64,000 bases of DNA from the NCBI RefSeq assembly GCF_023555415.1, contig NZ_JAKRYL010000003.1, positions 245,786 to 309,785 on the forward strand, given 5' to 3'. Below, piece by piece: positions 7,938 to 16,051 of this stretch. Made by a program: the position numbers and the translations under genes. The first letter of the stretch is position 1, and each line of letters begins with the position of its first letter. The notes under the pieces are model-generated. The model did no database searches. It was not told the DNA's origin and saw only the letters and a list, made by a program, of their open reading frames with translations. The DNA is from Halalkalibacter alkaliphilus (GTDB lineage Bacteria > Bacillota > Bacilli > Bacillales > Bacillaceae_D).

Positions 7938-9164
7938 TCAATCAGCGTTAGATAAAGCTTTTTTAGCTGTTAGTAAGATAAACAGTATAAGCATAATTAA
8001 TGTAAACAATGGACCGTACTCTGTAACCATTTTCCAAGTTGAGTAGAACCAAGAACTCGATTGTTCCCGTAGGAATACAGGGATGGCTTGCCACTGGTCT
8101 CCTGTTGTTTTTTGATTGATATAGAATGGGTGCCAAAATAAAAAGACAAGGAATGCAGCGAAGAACCCATGGATCAACCTAGATATAAAAAATGGTTTAA
8201 AGCGAATATCTGTTTCAGCAAGAATGCTTGCTACTTGTGCTTGGATGGAAAAGCCGCTGAATGCTAGGATAAAGCTTGAGACAATTACTTGTTCGAGCAA
8301 CCCAACAGAAGTCGTTTCACTTGCCATTTGGGCTCCAAGAGTCATTTCGAAAAGCCCCGAGATAATGGAGGAGTTCAAATCACTTGGTAAGTGAAAAAAT
8401 GTTAGGACGACAGAAAAGAATGATCCGATTAAAGCAGCAACTCCAACAAGGCTTAATATTTTATTTAAAACTGAAAATAAAATAATAAAACCACCGATCA
8501 TAAGCAGCGTTTTAACGGATGATTGTACGGCATCTCCAAGTAATTTTCCAATTGGACGACCGTCTTTAATACGTTCTTCATGGAGCATTTTAAATGCATT
8601 CATTAATCCGCTTACTTTCGGTTTTTGAGGGGGGCTAGCTGCCTCTTCTTCACGACCATGAAAACGCATGATTAGTCCAACAAAGATATTTCCTAAATAA
8701 TGAGCAAGGGCAAGTACAATACCAAGTGCGGCATTATGAAAGAAGCCGACAGCAATAGCTCCAAAAATAAAGAGTGGGTTTGCCGAACTTGTGAAACAGA
8801 CAAGACGTTCTGCTTCAATCCTTGACAATTTTTTTTCTTGACGAAGTCTTGCCGTTATTTTCGCCCCTGCTGGGTTTCCAGATGCAAGTCCCATTGCCCA
8901 TACAAATCCACCAACTCCTGGAACTCTAAATAGCGGACGCATTAGAGGTTCAAGCAACACCCCAATAAATGTTACAACTCCAAATCCAATTAAAAGTTCT
9001 GAAACAATGAAAAAGGGCAAAAGAGAAGGGAAGACAACGTCCCACCAAATTTGTAGACCACGAATGGATCCTTCAAGTGCTTCTTGTGGAAATATCATTA
9101 GCGAGGCTGCTAATAAAATGCTCATTAGAGCGAGTGTGAGTGTTTTTATCATTGATAATTGCAT
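7938..9164 (-). CDS. ylbJ: Sporulation integral membrane protein YlbJ
   Basis: The 408-residue protein has about ten hydrophobic segments and the paired nucleoside-recognition (Gate) domains of the YlbJ/SpoIIIA-type sporulation membrane family. One Gate block covers about residues 40-150 (WWDVVFPSLLPFFIVSELLIGFG, GFVWAMGLASGNPAGAKI) and a second lies near 210-330. In B. subtilis YlbJ is made in the mother cell under sigma-E and is needed for heat-resistant spores. The ATG follows AAGGAGG about 10 bases upstream. The gene is monocistronic, convergent with coaD and divergent from ylbK. A sigma-E promoter is expected in the 128-bp divergent gap, but I found only a weak candidate. Confidence 0.93.
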   Translation of the reverse strand: MQLSMIKTLTLALMSILLAASLMIFPQEALEGSIRGLQIWWDVVFPSLLPFFIVSELLIGFGVVTFIGVLLEPLMRPLFRVPGVGGFVWAMGLASGNPAGAKITARLRQEKKLSRIEAERLVCFTSSANPLFIFGAIAVGFFHNAALGIVLALAHYLGNIFVGLIMRFHGREEEAASPPQKPKVSGLMNAFKMLHEERIKDGRPIGKLLGDAVQSSVKTLLMIGGFIILFSVLNKILSLVGVAALIGSFFSVVLTFFHLPSDLNSSIISGLFEMTLGAQMASETTSVGLLEQVIVSSFILAFSGFSIQAQVASILAETDIRFKPFFISRLIHGFFAAFLVFLFWHPFYINQKTTGDQWQAIPVFLREQSSSWFYSTWKMVTEYGPLFTLIMLILFILLTAKKALSNAD

Positions 9165-9292
9165 TGAATAGCTGCCTCCTTTTTATGTAACATCCAAACC
9201 AACCTGTCCATAATATAACTATACGTATACAAGCTCGTAATAGACCATATGATTTAGATTGAGTCAGGTAAAAAAAGTAAGGAGAGGATAGG

Positions 9293-10102
9293 ATGGGGAA
9301 ACAACGACCAAAAATCGGTCTTGCGCTTGGTTCTGGCGGGGCTCGGGGTTTTGCCCATATTGGTGTACTGAAAGTATTAGAAAAAGAAAATATTCCTATT
9401 GATTTTATTGCTGGTAGCAGTATGGGGGCGCTTGTCGGAAGCTTGTATGGAGTTGGTCAGTCACCTAATAACCTAGAACAATTTGCGACATTATTTCGAA
9501 GGAAATATTTTATTGATTTTGTTGTTCCTAAGCTTGGTTTTGTAGCAGGTATTAAAGCAAAAGAGGTTATTAGAATGTTGGCAAAAAATAAGAAATTAGA
9601 AGAGCTAAATCCTCCGGTAGCTGTTGTAGCTACAGATATAAAAAATGGGGAAAGAGTTGTACTTAAAAAGGGTGATGTAGCAGCAGCTGTAAGAGCAAGT
9701 ATATCGATACCGGGAATATTTGTACCTGAGAAAATAGATGACCGCCTTTTAGTAGATGGAGGGGTAATTGATCGTGTCCCTGTTTCAGTAGTGAAAGAAA
9801 TGGGTGCGGATGTTACAATAGCAGTTGATGTTTCTTATTTTCGAACAGAGCCTGAGCTATATACCGTATACGATGTAATTATGCAAAGTATGGATATCAT
9901 GGCTCGTGAAATGGTTCGTGTACGGGAATTTGATAGTTCGGTTATGATTCGGCCAATTGTAAAGCATTCTAGTTCTCTAGACTTTTCTGAAGTGGAAGCT
10001 TTAATCGAGCGAGGGGAAGAAGCAACTAGAGATAAATTAGCTGAAATAAAAAGGTGCATTGAACAATGGAAGGAGAACGAAGATGAAAGGGTCAATGATT
10101 AA
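9293..10102 (+). CDS. ylbK: Patatin-like phospholipase YlbK
   Basis: A 269-residue patatin/NTE-type serine hydrolase. The oxyanion-hole glycines (GLALGSGGARGFAHIG, residues 9-24) are followed by the nucleophile elbow GSSMG with Ser43. The catalytic Asp155 lies in DGGVID. The Ser-Asp dyad is therefore complete, and lysophospholipase or esterase activity is expected, though the natural substrate is not known. There is no signal peptide. The last 20 bases overlap the start of ylbL, suggesting coupled translation. Confidence 0.93.
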   Translation: MGKQRPKIGLALGSGGARGFAHIGVLKVLEKENIPIDFIAGSSMGALVGSLYGVGQSPNNLEQFATLFRRKYFIDFVVPKLGFVAGIKAKEVIRMLAKNKKLEELNPPVAVVATDIKNGERVVLKKGDVAAAVRASISIPGIFVPEKIDDRLLVDGGVIDRVPVSVVKEMGADVTIAVDVSYFRTEPELYTVYDVIMQSMDIMAREMVRVREFDSSVMIRPIVKHSSSLDFSEVEALIERGEEATRDKLAEIKRCIEQWKENEDERVND

Positions 10103-11123
10103 AAAAAGGTGGATTTTTCTCATCGCTGTATTGCTATTTCTTCAATTCTATCAGTTACCATATTATTATTCGCAACCTGGTGGAGCAAAAGTGTTAGATG
10201 AAGTCATTTCCGTTGATGGAGGATTTACAGAAGAAGAAGGATCTTTTATGCTAACGACAGTCCAAATGGGGAAAGCAAACCTTTTCTTTTATGGATGGGC
10301 CCATTTAAGCCCTTATCGTATGATTTATCCGGAGGAACAGCTTCGGTTTGAAGGGGAAACGGATGAAGAATATCAGCATCGTCAATTAATGGCGATGACG
10401 GGATCACAAGAAATTGCAAAAATTGTTGCCTATGAGGCAGCTGGGATGTTTGTGGAGTATGAACATAAAGGAGTATTAGTAACATCTTTGATTGAAGGAA
10501 TGCCAGCTTATGATGTCTTGCAAATAGGGGATCATATCATCGCTGTAGACGGCGAACCGGTTATTACGTCAGAACAATTAATTGATCAACTTCAAGGAAT
10601 GAACGTGACGAATACAGTTGATTTAACCGTAGTACGTGAAGGACAAGAAGCGGTTATAGAAGTTGGTTTTTCTCCTTTTCCTGAAGATATGAATGCACCT
10701 GCTGGAAGAGTGGGCATTGGGATTTCAGCTCCAGTTACTGATAGGGAGGTAACATTTGACCCAGAGGTGACCATTGATACGAGCCAAATTGGGGGACCAT
10801 CAGCAGGTTTAATGTTTTCATTAGAAATTTATAATCAGTTAGTTGAAGGGGATATTACAAAAGGCTACAATGTAGCAGGCACTGGCACGATCAATGAAGA
10901 AGGAATTGTAGGACGAATCGGAGGCGCTGGTCAAAAAGTCGTTGCTGCTGATAAAGCTGGAGCAGATTATTTCTTTGCACCGAATGAAGGTGGTGCAAGT
11001 AATTCTAACTTTGCAGAGGCAAAGGAAGCAGCAGAAGATATTGGAACAGATATGCAAATCATTGCCGTCGATACGTTCGATGAAGCACTTAGCTTCTTAC
11101 AGTCACTTCCAAAAAAATCGTAA
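10083..11123 (+). CDS. ylbL: PDZ-Lon (S16) membrane protease YlbL
   Basis: This 346-residue protein combines an N-terminal membrane anchor (residues 9-24), a PDZ domain (about 125-205: VLVTSLIEGMPAYDVLQIGDHIIAVDG) and a C-terminal Lon-type proteolytic domain. The Ser-Lys dyad is visible: Ser240 in TSQIGGPSAG and Lys285 in GAGQKVVAAD. In B. subtilis YlbL degrades the SOS cell-division inhibitor YneA together with CtpA. I chose the ATG at 10083, which follows a GGAAGGAG site inside ylbK. A TTG 24 bases upstream is less likely. A tandem repeat array begins a few bases after the stop codon. Confidence 0.95.
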   Translation: MKGSMIKKRWIFLIAVLLFLQFYQLPYYYSQPGGAKVLDEVISVDGGFTEEEGSFMLTTVQMGKANLFFYGWAHLSPYRMIYPEEQLRFEGETDEEYQHRQLMAMTGSQEIAKIVAYEAAGMFVEYEHKGVLVTSLIEGMPAYDVLQIGDHIIAVDGEPVITSEQLIDQLQGMNVTNTVDLTVVREGQEAVIEVGFSPFPEDMNAPAGRVGIGISAPVTDREVTFDPEVTIDTSQIGGPSAGLMFSLEIYNQLVEGDITKGYNVAGTGTINEEGIVGRIGGAGQKVVAADKAGADYFFAPNEGGASNSNFAEAKEAAEDIGTDMQIIAVDTFDEALSFLQSLPKKS

Positions 11124-11128
11124 CTGCC

Positions 11129-11560
11129 GAGGATGTGTCAAAAGGTCAAAGAACGGACCTTTAGATAGAATAGCAATGGCACACTCGTCGCGCGGCTGTT
11201 ATGAGAACCCCATCATAACAGCCTTAAAAGATTGCAACGGCTTAGCTCATTGCTTCGAGGAAGTCTCAAAAGGTCAAAGAACGGACCTTTTGAAAGAATA
11301 GCAATGGCACACTCGTCGCGCGGCTGTTATGAGAACCCCACTCATAACAGCCTTAAAAGATTGCAACGGCTTAGCTCATTGCTTCGAGGATGTGTCAAAA
11401 GGTCAAAGAACGGACCTTTTGAAAGAATAGCGATGGCACACTCGTCGCGCGGCTGTTATGAGAACCCCACTCATAACAGCCTTAAAAGATTGCGACGGCT
11501 TAGCTCATTGCTTCGAGGATGTGTCAAAAGGTCAAAGAACGGACCTTTTGACACATCCTC
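11129..11560. repeat. Tandem array of structured repeats (locus 1)
   Basis: Three near-identical units occupy 11129-11256 (128 bp), 11257-11385 (129 bp) and 11386-11514 (129 bp), followed by a partial fourth unit that forms a terminator (11515-11560). Each unit begins with the terminator words GTCAAAAGGTC and GGACCTTTT. It then carries a self-complementary element bounded by AGCAATGG / TCATTGCT, with an apical 12-bp stem GGCTGTTATGAG / CTCATAACAGCC and loop AACCCCA. Copy 3 has changed GCAACG to GCGACG, opposite CGTCGC. The flanks match the repeat array after sigE in inverse orientation. Because the unit length is divisible by three, long apparent reading frames arise here; I regard them as artefacts. 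Confidence 0.9.
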
Positions 11561-11563
11561 TTT
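11515..11563. terminator. Bidirectional terminator between ylbL and tmcAL
   Basis: A long perfect hairpin has arms beginning GAGGATGTGTCAAAAGGTC and ending GACCTTTTGACACATCCTC with a short loop. It lies between the repeat array and the last codon of the convergent tmcAL gene. Confidence 0.8.
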
Positions 11564-12774
11564 CATTGAATTAGAATTGGTGGTCTGGTCATTTCTTCTC
11601 TTATTTGTTTCGTCCTTTGTTTTGTGTCAAGTGGTGCAATATAAACATTTGTAACCCTTTCTTCAATATCTGCTACGGTTCCTTCCAATTTGGCAGGCTT
11701 TGTAATAAGAGGAAGAGCACGTTGTTTTTTTGTTTGGTTTAAATAGGCTTGTCCAATTTGATTCATGCCTAATAAACGGATGTATTGAGGCTTTAAAGAT
11801 AGGACTTCCTTCATTTCTGCTTTTGTCGTATTTGTTAACACATGTGTAGCAAGACGTTGTAATCTTGTCCAGGTGTAACGTTTCGTTTTCATGTATTCCA
11901 TCCATTCAGTAAAGGAACTTGATAGCTTGCTGGCTTGTTTCATCCTATACTCTAGTCCCTCCTCACATTCGTAGATTAGACCTAAATCGTTAAGTGGGGT
12001 AGAAAGAATTTTATACTGTAATAAGTTATAATAATGTTCCCATGTGTGAAGAAGGGAAAACGCTTCCTTATATTCATTAATAAGGCGAAATGACGTTTCT
12101 GGCATGACATGTTTGACTTCAATTGATTGCCCGTTTGCAATGGCTTGGCGTATGCTTGTAGCACTTGCAATTCTCTTCTGAGTAATATCTCTGTCATGGT
12201 AATGTGCTTGCTTGCGCAATGTTGTAGTTGCCTTTATTTTGTGGCCTTGTTCTGAGATTGCTTTTATATAATGGAAACCGAGAATATTATTAGGTTCGGT
12301 TAAAGTTAGAATCGATGAGTCAGGTTCTAACTGGCAAAATGCTTCCGAAGTTGCTCGAGGATAACTTAGCCCAAGCTTCATTTTTGCTTTTACAAGTTGA
12401 TCAAAGGTTGTTTGATGAGATTTCATAAACATATGTAGATTTTCAAAGTCCTCAATGTTTCCTGACTCACTGCCGAAATTAATAAATTCTACGCCCATTG
12501 CTGCTAATAATGAAATTGCACCATTAGCAAATATTTCGGCTTTTTGGGTAGAATACATATATGGGAGCTCAATAACTAAATCAACTCCGGCGGTTAGAGC
12601 CATTTTAGCCCGCTGCCACTTTGAAACAATGGCAGGTTCTCCTCGTTGTAAGAAAGTACCGCTCATTACTACAATTACTACGTCTGCACCTGTTAATTTT
12701 CGAGCTTGTTCAACTTGAAAGAGATGTCCATTATGAAAAGGATTATATTCAACAACAATACCGACTGCTTTCAC
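11563..12774 (-). CDS. tmcAL: tRNA(Met) cytidine acetate ligase TmcAL (YlbM)
   Basis: TmcAL (YlbM) activates acetate with ATP and acetylates C34 of elongator tRNA-Met (ac4C). The 403-residue protein begins GIVVEYNPFHNGHLFQVEQAR, whose HNGH is the nucleotidyltransferase HIGH motif. VVMSGTFLQRGEPAIVSKWQRAKMAL follows at about residues 35-60, then FGSESGN and the conserved C-terminal half. It starts with GTG; an AAGGAG site lies rather far upstream (about 12 bases), so translation may be moderate. It is divergent from ylbN and runs into the terminator hairpin shared with ylbL. Confidence 0.95.
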   Translation of the reverse strand: MKAVGIVVEYNPFHNGHLFQVEQARKLTGADVVIVVMSGTFLQRGEPAIVSKWQRAKMALTAGVDLVIELPYMYSTQKAEIFANGAISLLAAMGVEFINFGSESGNIEDFENLHMFMKSHQTTFDQLVKAKMKLGLSYPRATSEAFCQLEPDSSILTLTEPNNILGFHYIKAISEQGHKIKATTTLRKQAHYHDRDITQKRIASATSIRQAIANGQSIEVKHVMPETSFRLINEYKEAFSLLHTWEHYYNLLQYKILSTPLNDLGLIYECEEGLEYRMKQASKLSSSFTEWMEYMKTKRYTWTRLQRLATHVLTNTTKAEMKEVLSLKPQYIRLLGMNQIGQAYLNQTKKQRALPLITKPAKLEGTVADIEERVTNVYIAPLDTKQRTKQIREEMTRPPILIQ

Positions 12775-12949
12775 TCTTTTCCACGTCTCCTTTTTAAATT
12801 GACTTTTTAAATAATCAGCATATTTGTTAACTAGAAAAATCCTAGTACTTCTTTACTCTTCTTTTATGTCATGCTACAATAAACGTCATGCTTAAAACAA
12901 GTACTAGTTCTAGATCTTACGCACTCAACTATAGTGTAAAGAAAAAAGG

Positions 12950-12978
12950 TTGACATTCAATTGTTGTAGAGCTATACT
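12950..12978 (+). promoter_or_regulatory. Sigma-A promoter of ylbN-rpmF
   Basis: Consensus TTGACA (12950-12955), a 17-bp spacer and TATACT (12973-12978) lie about 30 bp before ylbN. This is one of the strongest promoter matches in the window. Confidence 0.85.
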
Positions 12979-13007
12979 TAATTTTGTTGTCTTAGAGGTG
13001 ATCAGAA

Positions 13008-13523
13008 ATGAAATGGTCATTACAGCAATTAACTGTTGCTAAGCGCAAACCATTTACATTTGAAGAAGATATTGATGTATCCAGCTTAAAAGAGCTAAAT
13101 CAAGATATCAGATCAGTTTCTCCATTTCATGTTAAGGGAGAAGTTAACTATACTGGTTCCATGATTACATTTCAGCTTGAGATTACAGGTGAATTAATTC
13201 TTCCTTGTGTAAGAACATTAGCTGATGTGAAATTCCCGATTAATCTTCATGTTGTTGAGCACTTCCATCCAACAAGTGATTATGTTACGGCAGATGTTGA
13301 TCATGATGAAATTAATTTTTTTGAAGGGGAACTAGTTGATCTACTTCCGGTCATTAAGGAGCGTATCTTACTTGAGATTCCGATTCAAGTTTACGCTGAT
13401 ACAGAAGCAGAACGTCTAGCACCTCCTACAGGAAAAGACTGGGGTATTGTAACAGAGGAAGAGCATAGCAACCGTGTCGATCCGAGATTAGCTGATTTGG
13501 CAAAGTTTTTTGAGAAAGAATAG
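13008..13523 (+). CDS. ylbN: YceD/DUF177 family protein YlbN
   Basis: The 171-residue protein belongs to the YceD (DUF177) family, which is regularly cotranscribed with rpmF and linked to 23S rRNA accumulation. The conserved beta-rich core is visible (VKGEVNYTGSMITFQLEITGELILPCVRTLADVKFPI, about residues 45-80), and so is the acidic C-terminal DPRLADLAKFF. The typical CxxC is reduced to one cysteine here (LPCVRTLAD). The ATG follows GAGGTGAT; the strong promoter upstream probably drives both ylbN and rpmF. Confidence 0.92.
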   Translation: MKWSLQQLTVAKRKPFTFEEDIDVSSLKELNQDIRSVSPFHVKGEVNYTGSMITFQLEITGELILPCVRTLADVKFPINLHVVEHFHPTSDYVTADVDHDEINFFEGELVDLLPVIKERILLEIPIQVYADTEAERLAPPTGKDWGIVTEEEHSNRVDPRLADLAKFFEKE

Positions 13524-13622
13524 GGAAGTCGAAGCACCGGCAACGTTCGGGCCTTCATTTCATATAACCAACTAAGCTTGGGTGCAGTTGGATTTTATAG
13601 ATTTTTTAAGGAGGTGGGAATG

Positions 13623-13796
13623 ATGGCAGTACCATTTAGAAGAACATCTAAAACTCGCAAAAATAAGCGTCGTACTCACTACAAGTTAGCAGTACCTGGT
13701 ATGACTAAATGTCCTGAGTGTGGAGAATTAAAACTTGCTCATCGTGTTTGTAAAGAGTGTGGCTCTTACAAAGGCCAAGATGTGGTTAGCAAATAA
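13623..13796 (+). CDS. rpmF: 50S ribosomal protein L32
   Basis: A 57-residue basic protein starting [19 protein letters not shown], the L32 signature. It carries a zinc ribbon of four cysteines (CPEC at about 30-33 and CKEC at about 43-46), so it is the zinc-containing (C+) form. I chose the ATG at 13623, eight bases after AGGAGG; the ATG just before it would add one Met. The 85 bases after ylbN carry a small CCAACT / AGTTGG hairpin but no known leader motif. It is followed by a strong terminator. Confidence 0.97.
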   Translation: MAVPFRRTSKTRKNKRRTHYKLAVPGMTKCPECGELKLAHRVCKECGSYKGQDVVSK

Positions 13797-13808
13797 TTTA
13801 ATAAGAAC

Positions 13809-13841
13809 AAAAAGACGAAGAGTTTTCTCTTCGTCTTTTTT
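13809..13841 (+). terminator. Terminator after rpmF
   Basis: AAAAAGACGAAGAG and CTCTTCGTCTTTTT form a long stem with a T-run. Confidence 0.85.
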
Positions 13842-13935
13842 GCTGGAAAAACGTATCTTTAAGAAAAAAGAGATGGTATTACTCCATTATTATGATGCTT
13901 TCGTATAATGTGTAATTTTTGTAAGGGGTGATTTA

Positions 13936-14706
13936 ATGGCTTATGTTCAGATAGAACAAAATATAAATGGTGTAACCTGGATTAAAATTAATCGTGAAGA
14001 AATTCGGAACGCTGTGAACTTTGAAGTGATGAAAGAACTAGATGAGTTACTATCAATTGCTGAAGGTGATGATAGCAAAGTTGTAATTTTAAGTGGGGTA
14101 GGTAAGAAATCTTTTTGCTCTGGAGGTGATCTATCGGTCTTTCAACATATCATGAATGAAGAAGACGCCAGGAGCATGTTGATGAGAATGGGAGCAATAT
14201 TAGAGAGAATTGCCTTTTTTCCAAAAATAACGATAGCAGCTTTGAATGGTACGGCTGTTGGTGGAGGGGCAGAGCTTGCTTCAGCGTGTGATTTACGAAT
14301 TGCTGCTTCTCATATAAAGGTTGGCTTCGTACAAGCTAACTTAGCGATTACAACGGGTTGGGGTGGAGGAACATTACTATTAGAGCGGATGGCAAAATCA
14401 GAAGCATTGCAAATGTTACTATCAGCTCAGATGTATTCAGCTGAAGAACTTTTAAGGAACGGGTTTATCCAGAAAGTGATAACGAAGGGCTCATTTGAAG
14501 ACGAGGTCATGGACTATGCAGCACCATATTTGAATAAAAGCCAAATGGTATTACAAGCATATAAGGGTAGATTCATGGATGGGTTAGATCAAGAACGAAT
14601 ACATATGAATATGCAAAAAGAAATAAGGGAGTGTGCTAAATTGTGGGAAGCAGAAGAGCATCACGAAGCTGTTCGTACTTTCTTACAAAGATCTAAAAAC
14701 ATCTAG
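13936..14706 (+). CDS. Enoyl-CoA hydratase/isomerase (crotonase) family protein
   Basis: A 256-residue crotonase-fold protein. The first oxyanion-hole segment (KKSFCSGGDL, about residues 57-66) and the second (ALNGTAVGGGAELASACDLRIA, about 102-123) are conserved. Glu113 matches the first catalytic Glu of enoyl-CoA hydratase. By hand alignment the second catalytic Glu is replaced near Gln133 (VGFVQANLAITTGWGGG), so plain hydratase activity is doubtful; isomerase, hydrolase or decarboxylase chemistry on acyl-CoA is possible. The ATG follows AAGGGGTGAT. It is a single gene between rpmF and gerR, and I know of no counterpart at this position in B. subtilis. Confidence 0.85.
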   Translation: MAYVQIEQNINGVTWIKINREEIRNAVNFEVMKELDELLSIAEGDDSKVVILSGVGKKSFCSGGDLSVFQHIMNEEDARSMLMRMGAILERIAFFPKITIAALNGTAVGGGAELASACDLRIAASHIKVGFVQANLAITTGWGGGTLLLERMAKSEALQMLLSAQMYSAEELLRNGFIQKVITKGSFEDEVMDYAAPYLNKSQMVLQAYKGRFMDGLDQERIHMNMQKEIRECAKLWEAEEHHEAVRTFLQRSKNI

Positions 14707-14867
14707 TGCTAGATTTCTGAATAGATCTTGGCATTTCGGCAATAATTGACTAATAGAACGAAATCTATCTGGTAAAAACAAAAGAGAATATCTTTTTACT
14801 AATAATGAGTCTTTCTACTCTAGTAGATGCATATGTATAAGTAAATGAGACTCTAAGGAGGGATTCT

Positions 14868-15452
14868 ATGACAACGATTCGCCAAGATGCATGGAGTACA
14901 GATGAAGATTTAATTTTAGCTGAGGTTGTTCTTAGACATATAAGAGAGGGAAGTACACAGCTTGCTGCTTTTGAAGAAGTTGGGGAACGCTTGTCTAGAA
15001 CGAGTGCAGCATGTGGATTTAGGTGGAACTCAGCTATTCGAAAAAAATATGAATCTGCCGTTGCATTAGCAAAGAAGCAACGCTCAAAAGGAAAAAAACA
15101 GCAGCTTGATACAACAGAGTGGGTAAATGAAGCTAGCGAGGAAATAGTCGAGCCTGTTGCGACGATAACAAAAGAAAAGAAGAAAGAAAAACTGGAAATA
15201 AAAAAAGAAAAGCCCGAAAAGAAAGAATCCGTTTCGTCCGAACTTACAATGGAGGCAGTTCTTTCTTTTTTAACAGATTATCATGAAAATATGAAAGAGC
15301 GAATTCCATCAGAGGATATTGAGCAGTTGAAACAAGAGAATGCTCAGTTACGAGAAGAACTTAATAAGGTTAAGGCAGAAAAGAAAGTGATGGCTGAAGA
15401 TTATCGTGCCTTATTGTCTATTATGGATCGGGCGAGAAAATTATCTATTTAA
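14868..15452 (+). CDS. gerR: RsfA-family sporulation regulator GerR (YlbO)
   Basis: The 194-residue protein has an N-terminal Myb/SANT-like DNA-binding region typical of RsfA-family regulators ([50 protein letters not shown], residues 3-80). A lysine/glutamate-rich linker (about 95-125) and a C-terminal coiled coil (about 145-190) follow. In B. subtilis YlbO (GerR) is a mother-cell regulator made under sigma-E that tunes late sigma-E and sigma-K genes. The ATG follows AAGGAGGG. The nearest terminator lies 130 bp downstream inside an inverted-repeat element. Confidence 0.9.
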   Translation: MTTIRQDAWSTDEDLILAEVVLRHIREGSTQLAAFEEVGERLSRTSAACGFRWNSAIRKKYESAVALAKKQRSKGKKQQLDTTEWVNEASEEIVEPVATITKEKKKEKLEIKKEKPEKKESVSSELTMEAVLSFLTDYHENMKERIPSEDIEQLKQENAQLREELNKVKAEKKVMAEDYRALLSIMDRARKLSI

Positions 15453-15581
15453 TAGGAAGCATCAATTAAAAAAGAAACACACACATAAACAGTAACTAAC
15501 GGGTTCGGTTGAGAGGGAGAAAATGCAATTCAACATGACAATAGGTTTTAGTGGAAAAACCAACAATACAAATAACAAAAC

Positions 15582-15614
15582 AAAAGGATCAGATTTTAGA
15601 ATCTGATCCTTTTT
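15582..15614 (+). terminator. Terminator serving gerR
   Basis: AAAAGGATCAGATT and AATCTGATCCTTTT form a perfect 14-bp stem with loop TTAG and a T-run. It is nearly symmetrical and could also stop minus-strand transcripts. Confidence 0.85.
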
Positions 15615-15696
15615 GGTCTATAAACCTAGCCTTATTCATCTAACGCTACCCGATTGTACAAGTTCATTAGACGCTGAGGCTAAAGCAATTTGATAA

Positions 15697-15882
15697 ATAA
15701 GCGGAGAAATTTCTCTTAATTAGGAAGTAGCACTGAAAATAGCTGAAATAGACAGAAAGATTCCGACTATTGACTCGAAAAACGTGAAAATGGGTAATTT
15801 TGCATTGCTTAATCGGAAAGCCTCTGCTTATAAACCCCGAACCGTCTCTAGTCTGCAGTCTAACAGAAAAATTTCCGCTTAT
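15697..15882. repeat. Nested repeat with ATAAGCGGA ends
   Basis: A 186-bp segment begins ATAAGCGGAGAAATTTCT and ends with an inverted relative of it (AGAAAAATTTCCGCTTAT). A further degenerate CTCTGCTTAT word lies inside. From memory, similar GCGGA...TCCGC intergenic repeats recur in Bacillus genomes. Confidence 0.5.
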
Positions 15883-15984
15883 ATTGGCTCTCTCGCTATG
15901 TGATTTACTTGTTTTCTCCCTCTCAAGCGAACCTGTTAAAACAGTAACATGTGTGTGTTTCTTTTTTGATATTTAGGAATTAGA

Positions 15985-16040
15985 AAATAAAAAAGGGGGT
16001 TGTTTCAAAAGGTCTGTTTTTGACCTTTTGAGACACCCCC
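15985..16040 (-). terminator. Terminator of ylbP
   Basis: On the minus strand GGGGGTGTCTCAAAAGGTC pairs with GACCTTTTGAAACAACCCCC and is followed by TTTTTTATTTTC. The GTCTCAAAAGGTC word also occurs in the ylbL-tmcAL terminator. Confidence 0.85.
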
Positions 16041-16051
16041 TTCCATCTTAC

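Larger units (their letters stand above)
15468..15967. mobile_element. 500-bp non-coding element with about 55-bp inverted ends (MITE-like)
   Basis: The left end (15468-15523) and right end (15912-15967) are inverted copies of about 55 bp, both outermost AAAAAAGAAACACACACAT and both ending in GAGAGGGAGAAAA, with a few differences between. No gene lies inside. The interior holds a terminator (15582-15614) and a nested segment (15697-15882) with its own inverted ends ATAAGCGGA / TCCGCTTAT. This architecture suggests a miniature inverted-repeat element or a composite intergenic repeat. I see no convincing target-site duplication, so active transposition is unproven. Confidence 0.65.

Noticed and set aside
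11129..11560. CRISPR array
   Set aside because: The units are 128-129 bp and repeat along their whole length, with no short conserved repeat separated by unique spacers and no cas genes nearby.
11232..11654. Open frame coding three 43-residue repeats
   Set aside because: The frame exists because the repeat unit is 129 bp, a multiple of three. It has no ribosome site, runs through terminator hairpins and breaks in the 128-bp first unit.
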